Source: Micromonospora lupini str. Lupac 08
GTDB taxonomy: Bacteria > Actinomycetota > Actinomycetes > Mycobacteriales > Micromonosporaceae
Assembly (NCBI RefSeq): GCF_000297395.2
Contig: NZ_HF570108.1
Span: 6,503,159-6,567,158 of the forward strand
Length of the DNA stretch: 64,000 bases
Direction of reading: 5' to 3'
A program made the translations under genes and the position numbers. Position 1 is the first letter of the stretch; each line of letters begins with the position of its first letter. The notes under the pieces were generated by a model. That model was not told the origin of the DNA and did not search any database. It saw only the letters and a program-made list of their open reading frames with translations. This document shows positions 54,069 to 61,892 of this stretch, piece after piece.

Positions 54069-55547
54069 TCAGCGGGCGGCGAGATCCAGCACCAACTGTG
54101 GCGCGAAGCCCAGCACCACGGCGGCCACCGTGGCCACCGCCAGCACCGCCGCCACCACACCCCTCACCGGCACGGCCGGAGCCGCGGCGCCCGGTGCCGT
54201 CGTCGGCGCCCACAGCGCGGCCGTCACCCGCAGGTAGTACGCCAACCCGATCACCGCGTTCAGCGCCACCACGAGCGCCAGCCAGGCCGCGCCGCCGTCC
54301 AGCAGGGACCGGACCACGGTCACCTTCGCGAACAGGCCGGCCAGGCCCGGCGGCAGCCCGGCCAGACCCACGAGCGCGAGACCGAGCGCCGCACCCCGCC
54401 ACGGGTGCCGGCGGGCCGCCCCGCGCAGGTCGTCGAGCGTGCCGCCGTCCGCACCCACCGGGCGCAGCGCGGTCACCCCGGCGAACGCCGCCAGCTCAAG
54501 CACCACGAAGAAGACGGCGTACGCCACCGCGGCGGCGTACGCGGCGGACCGCGCCTCGCCCGTGCGGCCGGCGGCCAGCGCCAACGCGCCAAGCGGGGCC
54601 AGGATGTAACCGGCCTGCGCCACCGAGGACCAGGCGAGCAGCCGGACGGTACGCCGCTGGCGCAGCGCCACCAGGTTGCCGACTGTCATCGTGAGCACGG
54701 CCAGCAGGGCGAGCACCGGGCCGGTCTGGTCCGCCGGCAGCGCCCGCTGCACCACGGCAAGCAACGCGACGAGGCCGCCCAGCTTCGACGCCGTCGACAG
54801 GTACGCGGCCACCGGCAGCGGAGCGCCGTCGTAGGTGGCCGGCGCCCAGGCGTGGAACGGGACGGCCGCCACCTTGAAGGCCAGCCCGAGCAGCAGCAGC
54901 GCCACGGCGGCGGTGGTCAGCGGCAGGTCGCGCAGCTCCGGCCGTTCGGCCAGCAGCGCGCCGAGCCGGTCCAGGTGCAGCGAACCGGTCACCGCGTACA
55001 GCAGCGCGGCGCCGAGCAGGGTGACAGTCGTGGCCACCACGCTCGTCACGAAGAACGTCACCGCCGCCTCGGCGCTGGCCAGGCTGCCCCGACGCAGGCC
55101 GACGAGCACGTACAGCGGCAGGGTCAGCGTCTCCAACGCCACGATCAGGGTGATCAGGTCGCCGGCCGCGCCGAGCACCACACCGCCGGTCATCGAGCAG
55201 GCGAGCAGGAAGGCGTACTCCCCCACCGGCGACCGCCCGGCCCGCAGTGCCGGCACCGACAGTCCGAGCACGCCCAGGGTGAGCAGCGCCACCACCGCGG
55301 CGACCAGTGCCGCCCGCCCGCCGAAGACCCAGGAGCAGTCGGCGCCGACGCAGAACGTGCGTCGCTCGCCGCCCGCGCCGACCACCGCGGCGCCGACGGC
55401 GGTCCCGAGCGCGCCGAACGCGGCCACCGCGACCGTGGCCCGAGGCCGCGCCAGCACAAGATCGACAATCAGCACGAGTACGGCGGTGCCGGCCGCCAGG
55501 TACGCCGGCAGCAACGCCATGCTGTCCACGCTCTGCACGACGCTCAT
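54069..55547 (-). CDS. nuoN: NADH-quinone oxidoreductase subunit N
   Basis: Antiporter-like proton-pumping subunit of complex I in the cytoplasmic membrane. 492 residues, about 14 helices, with conserved helix-breaking parts such as PLYVLVGLRRGSLASAEAAV, AAVPFHAWAPATYDGAPLPV and SVAQAGYILAPLGA. Its ATG 55547 overlaps the stop of a 30-codon mini-ORF (ATGA). The first nine residues (MSVVQSVDS) repeat sequence found twice upstream, so translation might also begin at the internal ATG giving MALLPAYLAAG. Last gene of the nuo cluster. Confidence 0.96.
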   Translation of the reverse strand: MSVVQSVDSMALLPAYLAAGTAVLVLIVDLVLARPRATVAVAAFGALGTAVGAAVVGAGGERRTFCVGADCSWVFGGRAALVAAVVALLTLGVLGLSVPALRAGRSPVGEYAFLLACSMTGGVVLGAAGDLITLIVALETLTLPLYVLVGLRRGSLASAEAAVTFFVTSVVATTVTLLGAALLYAVTGSLHLDRLGALLAERPELRDLPLTTAAVALLLLGLAFKVAAVPFHAWAPATYDGAPLPVAAYLSTASKLGGLVALLAVVQRALPADQTGPVLALLAVLTMTVGNLVALRQRRTVRLLAWSSVAQAGYILAPLGALALAAGRTGEARSAAYAAAVAYAVFFVVLELAAFAGVTALRPVGADGGTLDDLRGAARRHPWRGAALGLALVGLAGLPPGLAGLFAKVTVVRSLLDGGAAWLALVVALNAVIGLAYYLRVTAALWAPTTAPGAAAPAVPVRGVVAAVLAVATVAAVVLGFAPQLVLDLAAR

Positions 55548-55636
55548 GCGGCCCTGCCCTCGGTCACGTCCACGCTCTGCGCGGCGCTCATCTCGGGCCT
55601 GCCCTCGTTCGCGTCCACCCGCGACGCCGCGTTCAT
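55544..55636 (-). CDS. 30-codon mini-ORF filling the nuoM-nuoN gap, made of duplicated nuoN start region
   Basis: Reads MNAASRVDANEGRPE then MSAAQSVDVTEGRAA and stop. It overlaps the nuoM stop by ATGA and the nuoN start by ATGA. Each half is a copy (45 and 44 bases) of the same unit as the nuoN N-terminus (MSVVQSVDS). Each ends in GAGGGCAGG, a ribosome-site-like sequence before the next ATG. Not a known protein; probably a coupling device or leftover of tandem duplication. Whether it is translated is untested. Confidence 0.5.
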   Translation of the reverse strand: MNAASRVDANEGRPEMSAAQSVDVTEGRAA

Positions 55637-57141
55637 CGGGAGACCACCCCGATGAGGGCGTCGACGGGCGCCTCGGCGACGCCGAGGACCAGCGCCGGGA
55701 CCAGCCCGATGGCCAGCGCGAGCAGCACCAGCGGCGCCCACGCGGTCAGCTCCGCGCCGGCCAGACCGGCGCCGACCGGGCTCACCGCGGGGCTCGGCCG
55801 GCCGTGGGTGACCTGCCGCAACAACCGCAGGAAGTACGCGGCAGTGAGCGCGCCACCGACCGCCGCCAGCACCCCGAGAGTGGTCCACAGCGGGCCGCCC
55901 ACCTGGATCGCCGCGACCACCGCGAACGCCTCCCCCCAGAAGCCGGCGAGCCCCGGCAGGCCGAGCGACGCGATCGCCCCGAACGCCAGCAGACCGGCCA
56001 GCCGGGGCGCGGTCTCCCGCAGCCCGGACAGCTCGGCGAGCGTGCCCGTGCCGGTGCGGTCCTTGACGGCCCCGGCGAGGAAGAACAGCAGACCGGTGAT
56101 CACGCCGTGCGCGACGTTGCCGATCAGGGCCGCCTGGATGCCGGTGGCGGTGAGCGTGGCGACGCCCAGCAGCACGAAGCCCATGTGCCCCACGCTTGAG
56201 TACGCGATGAGCCGCTTCACCTCGGACTGGGCCAGGCAGACAAGCGAACCGACCAGGATCGCGGCGACCGCCAGCACGCCGAGCACCGGCGCGGCCCAGC
56301 GGGCGCCCTCCGGGGCCACCCCCACCGCCACCCGGATCAGGCCGTACGTGCCCATCTTGAGCAGCACGCCCGCCAGCACGACGCTGCCCACGGTCGGGGC
56401 CTGCGTGTGCGCGTCGGGCAGCCAGGAGTGCAGCGGCCAGAGGGGACTCTTCACCGCGAACGCGAGCGCCAACAGCGTGAAAGCGGCCAACTGGGTGCCC
56501 CGGGACAGTCCGCCCCCACCGGTAAGCGCGACCACGTCGGCGGTGCCCGCCGCGGCGACCACGACGTACACGCCGACAAGCAGCAGCACCGACCCGAACA
56601 GGGTGTAGAGCGCGAACTTGCGAGCCGCCCGCCGCCGGTCCGCGCCACCCCAGCCGGCGATGATCGCGTACATCGGCAGCAGGACGACCTCGAAGAAGAG
56701 GAAGAACAGCACCAGGTCCAGGGCGAGGAACGTGCCGAGGATGCCCACCTCGACCACCAGCAGCAGGGCCACCAGCGCCCGACCGTTGCCGCCGCCGGGC
56801 ACCCGCCACACCGTGTACGCGCAGCAGAGCAGTGTGAGCAGCGCGGTCAGCACCACAAGCGGCCAGGAGATGCCATCGACGCCGAGGTGGAAGCGCAGGG
56901 CCAGACCGGGCACCCAGGGCAGGTCCACCTGGTGCCAGGGGCGCACCGCGGGCGTACCGGCCGACCAGGCGAACCATCCCCGCCCACCGAACACCAGCGG
57001 TACGGCGGCCAGCAGGGTCAGCGCCGCCGCGACGGTACCGACGATCCGCGCGGCCCGGTCCCGGGGAGTCGCCGCCACCGCGACCGCGCCCAGCGCCGGC
57101 ACCACCAGCACGGCGACGAGCAGAACCTGCCCAAGCGTCAT
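55633..57141 (-). CDS. nuoM: NADH-quinone oxidoreductase subunit M
   Basis: Proton-pumping antiporter-like subunit, 502 residues with about 14 helices. Conserved segments: LRFHLGVDGISWPLVVLTAL, VVLLPMYAIIAGWGG, AVKSPLWPLHSWLPDAHTQA, PTVGSVVLAGVLLKMGTYGL and IAYSSVGHMGFVLLGVATL. The ATG overlaps the stop of a 20-codon mini-ORF. Confidence 0.97.
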   Translation of the reverse strand: MTLGQVLLVAVLVVPALGAVAVAATPRDRAARIVGTVAAALTLLAAVPLVFGGRGWFAWSAGTPAVRPWHQVDLPWVPGLALRFHLGVDGISWPLVVLTALLTLLCCAYTVWRVPGGGNGRALVALLLVVEVGILGTFLALDLVLFFLFFEVVLLPMYAIIAGWGGADRRRAARKFALYTLFGSVLLLVGVYVVVAAAGTADVVALTGGGGLSRGTQLAAFTLLALAFAVKSPLWPLHSWLPDAHTQAPTVGSVVLAGVLLKMGTYGLIRVAVGVAPEGARWAAPVLGVLAVAAILVGSLVCLAQSEVKRLIAYSSVGHMGFVLLGVATLTATGIQAALIGNVAHGVITGLLFFLAGAVKDRTGTGTLAELSGLRETAPRLAGLLAFGAIASLGLPGLAGFWGEAFAVVAAIQVGGPLWTTLGVLAAVGGALTAAYFLRLLRQVTHGRPSPAVSPVGAGLAGAELTAWAPLVLLALAIGLVPALVLGVAEAPVDALIGVVSR

Positions 57142-57200
57142 CGGATCGCCTCTGTTCGCGACTGCGGGGCTCGCAAACCCGGCTCACTCCTCGCGCTCAC
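57138..57200 (-). CDS. 20-codon mini-ORF filling the nuoL-nuoM gap, repeat-derived
   Basis: Starts GTG overlapping the nuoL stop (GTGA) and ends TGA overlapping the nuoM ATG (ATGA). It encodes VSARSEPGLRAPQSR plus five residues. From memory, this DNA is a dispersed intergenic repeat in Micromonospora (open frames containing SARSEPGLRAPQSR recur in annotations), but I cannot search. Probably an inserted repeat that keeps translation coupled across the junction. Confidence 0.5.
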   Translation of the reverse strand: MSARSEPGLRAPQSRTEAIR

Positions 57201-59131
57201 TGGATCACTCCCAGCAGGGCGGCGGCCAGGCCGATCAGCAGGGCACCGGCCAGCACACCTGCGGCGGCCCGGGGCAGCGCCGCCCGGTGCAGCGCGGCCA
57301 ACCCGGCGCCCAGGCCGGAGGCAGCACGGCCGCTGCCCTCGACCACCCCGTCGACCACCACCTCGTCGCCGTTGCGGGCGAGGCGGGCCAGCGCCCGGAC
57401 GGGGCGTACGACAAGTGTGTGCTGGGCGTCGTCGAGCCGGAACGCGCGGGCGAAGACCGGCCGCAGCGGACCCAGCGCGGTCGCCGGGTCGGCGGCCCTG
57501 TCCCGCTGCCAGCCCGCCCAGACCAGGCCCGCGCCGACCGCCAGCAGCGCCAACGGCAGCAGCAGCGCCGGCCCGACGTGGACCAGGCCGTCCTCCGCAC
57601 CGGCGACCGGCACGGTGGCGAACCGCAGCCGGTCGGCGAACGCGCCCACGAACCCGGCCAGACCGAGCAGCGCGGCCGGCACGGCCAGCAGCAGCACCGG
57701 CCACCGCAACACCGCCGGAGGGTCGTGCGGCGTGACGAGCGGCAGGCGCGGCTCGCCGAAGAAGGCCCGCAGCAGCAGCCGACCCGCGTACCAGGCGGTG
57801 ATCGCCACACCGAGCAACCCGGCCAGCCAGACCAGCCAACCCACCCACGACGGGGCCGGCCCGGTGCCCTCCAACGCGGCCGACTCGGCGACAGTCAACA
57901 CGCCGTCCTTGCTCCAGAAGCCGGCCAACGGCGGCACACCGGCGAGGGCCCCGAGGCCGATCACGGTGCACCAGAACGTCACGGGCATGCTGCGCCGCAG
58001 ACCACCCATCTCCGACATCAGCGTGGTGCCCACGGCGTGGATCACCGCGCCGGCGGCGAGGAACAGCAGCGCCTTGAACGCGGCGTGGGTGAGCAGGTGG
58101 AACAGCGCCGCCGACGGTGAGCCGACGGCCAGCGCGCCGGTCATGTAGCCGAGCTGGGACACCGTCGACCAGGCCAGCACCCGCTTGATGTCGTCCTGGG
58201 CGGTCGCGGCGAGCGCCCCGAGCAGCAGGGTGATCGCGCCGAGCACCCCGAGCACTGTCAACGTCACCGGAGCGGCAGTGAACAAGGGGTAGAGGCGGGT
58301 CACCGCGTACACCCCGGCGGCCACCATCGTCGCGGCGTGGATCAGCGCGGAGATCGGCGTCGGACCGGCCATCGCGTCCGGCAGCCAGGTGTGCAGCGGG
58401 AACTGCGCGCTCTTGCCGGCCACCCCGGCCAGCAGCAGCAGACCGGCGGCGGTCAGGGTCGCGCCGGAGTGGTCGTGGGCGAGCACGTCGGCGATCCGGA
58501 AGCTGCCCGTCGACACGCCGAGCAGCGCGATGCCGAGCAGGAAACCGACGTCACCCACACGGGTCACCAGGAACGCCTTCATCGCCGCGGCCGGCGCGCC
58601 CGCGAGCCGGCGGTCGTGGGCGATGAGCAGGTACGAGCAGAGACCCATCACCTCCCAGCCCACCAGCAGCATGATCAGGTCGCCGGAGACCACCACCAGC
58701 AGCATCGCACCGGTGAAGAGGCTGATCTGGGCGGCGTACGGCGGGTAGCGGTGGTCGACGTCGACGTCGTCGTGCGGGCCGCGCCGCAGGTAGCCGATCG
58801 AGTAGACCTGTACGGCCAGGGCTACCGCGGCGACCGCGACGGCGACCAGCGCGGCGGCGCCGTCCAGGCGTACGCCGAGGGTCACCCGCAGCCCACCGAT
58901 GTCGACCCAGGTCGTCGACGTCTCGGTCGGACCGTCGACCGTCAGGAGCAGGGCGACTGCCAACGCCAGCGCGCCGGCGGCGCCGGCCACGCCGATCGTC
59001 ACGGCGGCCGTCCGGGCCCGGTCACCGCCGGCCGCGCCGCCCGGGCGACGCGGGGCCGGCGGCAGCAGCAGACCGAGCAGACCAGCCACCAGCGGTACGG
59101 CCGGCAGCGCCGCCCCGAGCAGCCCGGTCAC
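57197..59131 (-). CDS. nuoL: NADH-quinone oxidoreductase subunit L
   Basis: Largest antiporter-like proton pump of complex I, 644 residues. Conserved segments: VDIGGLRVTLGVRLDGAAAL, QVYSIGYLRRGPHDD, LLVGWEVMGLCSYLLIAHDR, GKSAQFPLHTWLPDAMAGPT, PISALIHAATMVAAGVYAVT and AWSTVSQLGYMTGALA. The C-terminal part includes the lateral-helix region. GTG 59131 overlaps the nuoK stop by four bases. Confidence 0.97.
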   Translation of the reverse strand: MTGLLGAALPAVPLVAGLLGLLLPPAPRRPGGAAGGDRARTAAVTIGVAGAAGALALAVALLLTVDGPTETSTTWVDIGGLRVTLGVRLDGAAALVAVAVAAVALAVQVYSIGYLRRGPHDDVDVDHRYPPYAAQISLFTGAMLLVVVSGDLIMLLVGWEVMGLCSYLLIAHDRRLAGAPAAAMKAFLVTRVGDVGFLLGIALLGVSTGSFRIADVLAHDHSGATLTAAGLLLLAGVAGKSAQFPLHTWLPDAMAGPTPISALIHAATMVAAGVYAVTRLYPLFTAAPVTLTVLGVLGAITLLLGALAATAQDDIKRVLAWSTVSQLGYMTGALAVGSPSAALFHLLTHAAFKALLFLAAGAVIHAVGTTLMSEMGGLRRSMPVTFWCTVIGLGALAGVPPLAGFWSKDGVLTVAESAALEGTGPAPSWVGWLVWLAGLLGVAITAWYAGRLLLRAFFGEPRLPLVTPHDPPAVLRWPVLLLAVPAALLGLAGFVGAFADRLRFATVPVAGAEDGLVHVGPALLLPLALLAVGAGLVWAGWQRDRAADPATALGPLRPVFARAFRLDDAQHTLVVRPVRALARLARNGDEVVVDGVVEGSGRAASGLGAGLAALHRAALPRAAAGVLAGALLIGLAAALLGVIQ

Positions 59132-59481
59132 CGGCCCGCCTCCACGTCCCGGCCGACGGGCTGCGCCGACACCGGCGGCTCGGTCAACGCCACGTCGTCC
59201 ACCGCCACGGTGGACCGCAGGCGGTAGAGCTGCAGGACGATCGCCAGCCCCACCCCGATCTCCGCGGCGGCCAGCACGATGACGAACAGCGCGAAGACCT
59301 GACCGGAGTGCGGCAGCACCGCACGGGCCGTGGTGTCCGCGGTGACCAGGATGAGGTTCACCGCGTTGAGCATCAGCTCGACAGCCATCAGCACCAGCAC
59401 GGCGTTGCGCCGACGCAGCACGCCGTACACGCCGAGGCCGAACAGCAGCGCCGCGGTGACGTACGGGACGACGGGCCTCAC
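59128..59481 (-). CDS. nuoK: NADH-quinone oxidoreductase subunit K
   Basis: Three-helix membrane subunit with the conserved glutamates of the proton path (LMAVELMLNAVNLILV, AAAEIGVGLAIVLQLYR). 117 residues, about 17 longer than usual because of a C-terminal tail (DDVALTEPPVSAQPVGRDVE). GTG 59481 overlaps the nuoJ stop and its own stop overlaps nuoL, both GTGA. Confidence 0.96.
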   Translation of the reverse strand: MRPVVPYVTAALLFGLGVYGVLRRRNAVLVLMAVELMLNAVNLILVTADTTARAVLPHSGQVFALFVIVLAAAEIGVGLAIVLQLYRLRSTVAVDDVALTEPPVSAQPVGRDVEAGR

Positions 59482-60050
59482 CGGCGTACCCCATCCGCGC
59501 CGACCGTTTGCGGCGTCGACGTGTCGCCCGCCGTGTCGCCGCGCTGCGGGGCGGGCTGGCCGATGTCCGGCCGGGACAGCACCACCGCGCCCACCAGCGC
59601 GGACAGCAGCAGCACGGAGAGCACCTCGAACGGCAGCACCCAGGACCGGAAGATCTGCTCGCCCAGCCGCTCGGCGGTGCCCGCGCCGGGCATCGTGACG
59701 GTGCTCCAGCGGTACGCGTCGACGAGCAGGACGCTCAACCCCAGGCCGGCGCCGCCACCGATCAGCGCGGCGGGCCAACCCGGCCGGTCCAGATCGTCGG
59801 AGGCCCCGATCGGGGCCCGCGTGAGCATGACCGCGAACAGCAGCAGCACCACCACCGCGCCCACGTAGATCAGCACCTGCACCCAGGCGACCAGCTCGGC
59901 GCCGAGCACCAGGTAGTCGCCGGCCAGCGCGCCCAGGCAGACCACCAGGTAGAGCCCGGCCCGGACCAGGTGCTTCGTGCTCACCACAAGCACGCCGGCA
60001 CCCACCGCGACCGCGCCCAGGGCGAGCAGCAGCAGATCCGCGCCGGTCAC
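59478..60050 (-). CDS. nuoJ: NADH-quinone oxidoreductase subunit J
   Basis: Membrane subunit with five helices, 190 residues. Conserved parts are VSTKHLVRAGLYLVVCLGAL, GDYLVLGAELVAWVQVLIYV and GAVVVLLLFAVMLTRAPIG. GTG 60050 has GGAAGGG seven bases upstream and overlaps the stop of a 25-codon mini-ORF. The C-terminal tail after the last helix is hydrophilic (RPDIGQPAPQRGDTAGD). Confidence 0.96.
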   Translation of the reverse strand: MTGADLLLLALGAVAVGAGVLVVSTKHLVRAGLYLVVCLGALAGDYLVLGAELVAWVQVLIYVGAVVVLLLFAVMLTRAPIGASDDLDRPGWPAALIGGGAGLGLSVLLVDAYRWSTVTMPGAGTAERLGEQIFRSWVLPFEVLSVLLLSALVGAVVLSRPDIGQPAPQRGDTAGDTSTPQTVGADGVRR

Positions 60051-60124
60051 CGGGCCGCCCTTCCGCAGGGGCGAGCCGCGCCCCGGCCCGTCACGACGCG
60101 TCCCGCCTTGACGACGGCGGTCAC
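60047..60124 (-). CDS. 25-codon mini-ORF filling the nuoI-nuoJ gap
   Basis: GTG overlaps the nuoI stop (GTGA), and its TGA overlaps the nuoJ GTG (GTGA). It encodes VTAVVKAGRVVTGRG followed by ten Arg/Ala-rich residues. The DNA holds two near copies of GTCGTGAC and several inverted GC-rich segments. Third junction in this operon with the same design. Confidence 0.45.
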   Translation of the reverse strand: MTAVVKAGRVVTGRGAARPCGRAAR

Positions 60125-60723
60125 GACGCGGGGCCCGGGTCGGCTTCGGGGCGTACCGCCGGTGGGACGGAACGGGCGGCCTTCTTGGCCGCCGCGGTCT
60201 CCTCCTTGGCCGGCTCGCCGTTCGGGTCGTGCGCCGGCGGCGGCGGAACGGTGGCCATCCACTGGCCCAGGTGGTCCTTGTCGTGCAGCAGGTCCTTGAT
60301 GTCGTACTCGGCGTACTCGAATTCCGGGGACCAGTAGAGCGCGTCGAACGGGCAGACCTCGATGCAGATGCCGCAGTACATGCAGAGCGAGAAGTCGATG
60401 TCGAACTTGTCCAGGACGTTGCGCTGCCGGGGGCGGGCGGCGCCGGGCACCGCCACCTCCTCCTTGTGCGAGTCGATGTAGATGCACCAGTCCGGGCACT
60501 CACGGGCGCACAGCATGCAGACCGTGCAGTTCTCCTCGGACAGCGCGATCACGCCGCGCGAGCGGGGCGGCAGCTCGGGGGCGACGTCCGGGTACTGCTG
60601 GGTGGTCGAGCGGCTGGTCATCGTCTTGAGGGTGACCGCCAGCCCCTTCACCAGGCCCGCGCCGGGCAGGCCGCGATCGCTGGCGCCGCCGGCCGGGCCG
60701 CCGTGCTCGCTGGGGTCGGTCAT
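60121..60723 (-). CDS. nuoI: NADH-quinone oxidoreductase subunit I (two 4Fe-4S clusters)
   Basis: Peripheral-arm subunit carrying clusters N6a and N6b: CTVCMLCARECP and CMYCGICIEVCP are complete. 200 residues with a Pro/Ala/Glu-rich C-terminal extension (about 50 residues beyond E. coli NuoI). ATG 60723 is chosen because GGCAGG lies nine bases upstream; ATG 60732 is too close to it. It is separated from nuoH by three unrelated genes. No clear promoter is visible in the 100 bases upstream. Confidence 0.96.
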   Translation of the reverse strand: MTDPSEHGGPAGGASDRGLPGAGLVKGLAVTLKTMTSRSTTQQYPDVAPELPPRSRGVIALSEENCTVCMLCARECPDWCIYIDSHKEEVAVPGAARPRQRNVLDKFDIDFSLCMYCGICIEVCPFDALYWSPEFEYAEYDIKDLLHDKDHLGQWMATVPPPPAHDPNGEPAKEETAAAKKAARSVPPAVRPEADPGPAS

Positions 60724-60827
60724 GTGGACCATCCTGCCCTGTGGCCTCGGCGCGCGCGACCACCACCCACAGGTCGGCGGCGGTACCGTGGTCGCGGGGA
60801 GAACGACGCACCTGGAAGGACCCGCCC

Positions 60828-61403
60828 ATGACCGCCGCGCTACAGAGCGACTACCCGCCCGAAGGCGAGTGGACGACCGACGATCTGGATGCGCTGCCCG
60901 AGGATGGCCGCCGCCGGGAACTGCTCGATGGAGTGCTGTTGATGTCCCCCTCCCCCACCCGCAAGCATCAAATCATCGCTGGGCTACTGATGGCCGAGCT
61001 GCACGCCGACTGCCCGGACGACTACGACGTCACCCAGGGGGTTGCGGTGCGCATCAACCGCACCCGATCCTTCATCCCTGACGTTCTGGTGACCACGTCG
61101 GTCGCCGCTGCCCGCGAGCCGTCGAAGTACGAGCCACACGAGGTGGTGCTCGCCGTCGAGATCGTCTCGCCGAGCACCCGCTCGATCGACCGGGTGTTGA
61201 AGCCGGCGCTGTACGCCCAGGCCGGTATCCCGTTCTACTGGCGGATCGAGACGGAGGGCGGCGCGTTGGAGGTCGTCACCTACCGGATCGACGCGGTGAA
61301 CGAGGTCTACACCGAGACGGGGCGGTGGACGAAGTTCGTCGACACCGGCGAGCCGTTCCCGATCAACCTGCCGATCAGTCGGATCACGCCCCGGGTCCGC
61401 TGA
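60828..61403 (+). CDS. Uma2 family (DUF820) PD-(D/E)XK nuclease-like protein
   Basis: 191 residues. ELLDGVLLMSPSPTRKHQII near the N-terminus, FIPDVLVTT and VVLAVEIVSPSTRSIDR give the PD...(E)xV restriction-endonuclease-like core, then YAQAGIPFYWRIE. Uma2 proteins are abundant in cyanobacteria and actinobacteria, and their role is not settled. AAGGA lies seven bases before ATG 60828. Inserted between nuoH and nuoI; its 3' end overlaps the convergent SnoaL-like gene by 20 bases. Confidence 0.92.
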   Translation: MTAALQSDYPPEGEWTTDDLDALPEDGRRRELLDGVLLMSPSPTRKHQIIAGLLMAELHADCPDDYDVTQGVAVRINRTRSFIPDVLVTTSVAAAREPSKYEPHEVVLAVEIVSPSTRSIDRVLKPALYAQAGIPFYWRIETEGGALEVVTYRIDAVNEVYTETGRWTKFVDTGEPFPINLPISRITPRVR

Positions 61404-61812
61404 CGACGCTCGGTGGGAGCATCTCGACGCCGAGCTGTTGCAGGAGCTGGAACAGCTCGTTGCAGCTCCACACCTCGACGATCCGGCCCGCCGTGTCGAA
61501 GCGCAGGAATGTCGCCCCGGAGTAGCTGACGACCTGCCCGGTCGGGGGCACCGGCCCGAACTGCCCGGCGTGGGTGCCGGCCGCCCGCCAGTGCACGGCC
61601 ACCCGCTCACCGGCGGCGACCACGTCGACGATCTTGTAGCGGAGGTCGGGGAAGGCCGCTCGCCGCTCGCGGTGCCAGGCCAGCGTCGCCTCCGGGCCGG
61701 TCCCGCCAAGTCCGGGGCACTCCGGGGCGATCAACTCGTGGGCCGACTCCTCCCGGCGGGCGTTCCACACGTCGGCGATGAAGCGCCGGGCCGCCGCCTC
61801 CACATCCGTCAT
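61384..61812 (-). CDS. SnoaL-like / nuclear transport factor 2 fold protein
   Basis: 142 residues with the SnoaL-like pattern ARRFIADVWNARREESAHEL, AFPDLRYKIVDVVAAGERVA, VHWRAAGTHAGQFG and FLRFDTAGRIVEVW. The fold covers polyketide cyclases and ester hydrolases; no activity is assigned. It overlaps the Uma2-like gene tail to tail by 20 bases, part of the three-gene block splitting nuoH and nuoI. Confidence 0.88.
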   Translation of the reverse strand: MTDVEAAARRFIADVWNARREESAHELIAPECPGLGGTGPEATLAWHRERRAAFPDLRYKIVDVVAAGERVAVHWRAAGTHAGQFGPVPPTGQVVSYSGATFLRFDTAGRIVEVWSCNELFQLLQQLGVEMLPPSVVSGPGA

Positions 61813-61892
61813 GCCGGCAGGGTATCCGGCGTCGCTGAGCGGTAGATCCGTAAGGATGGGGTAGAGACACTGAACCGGACCGGGAGGGTGAC

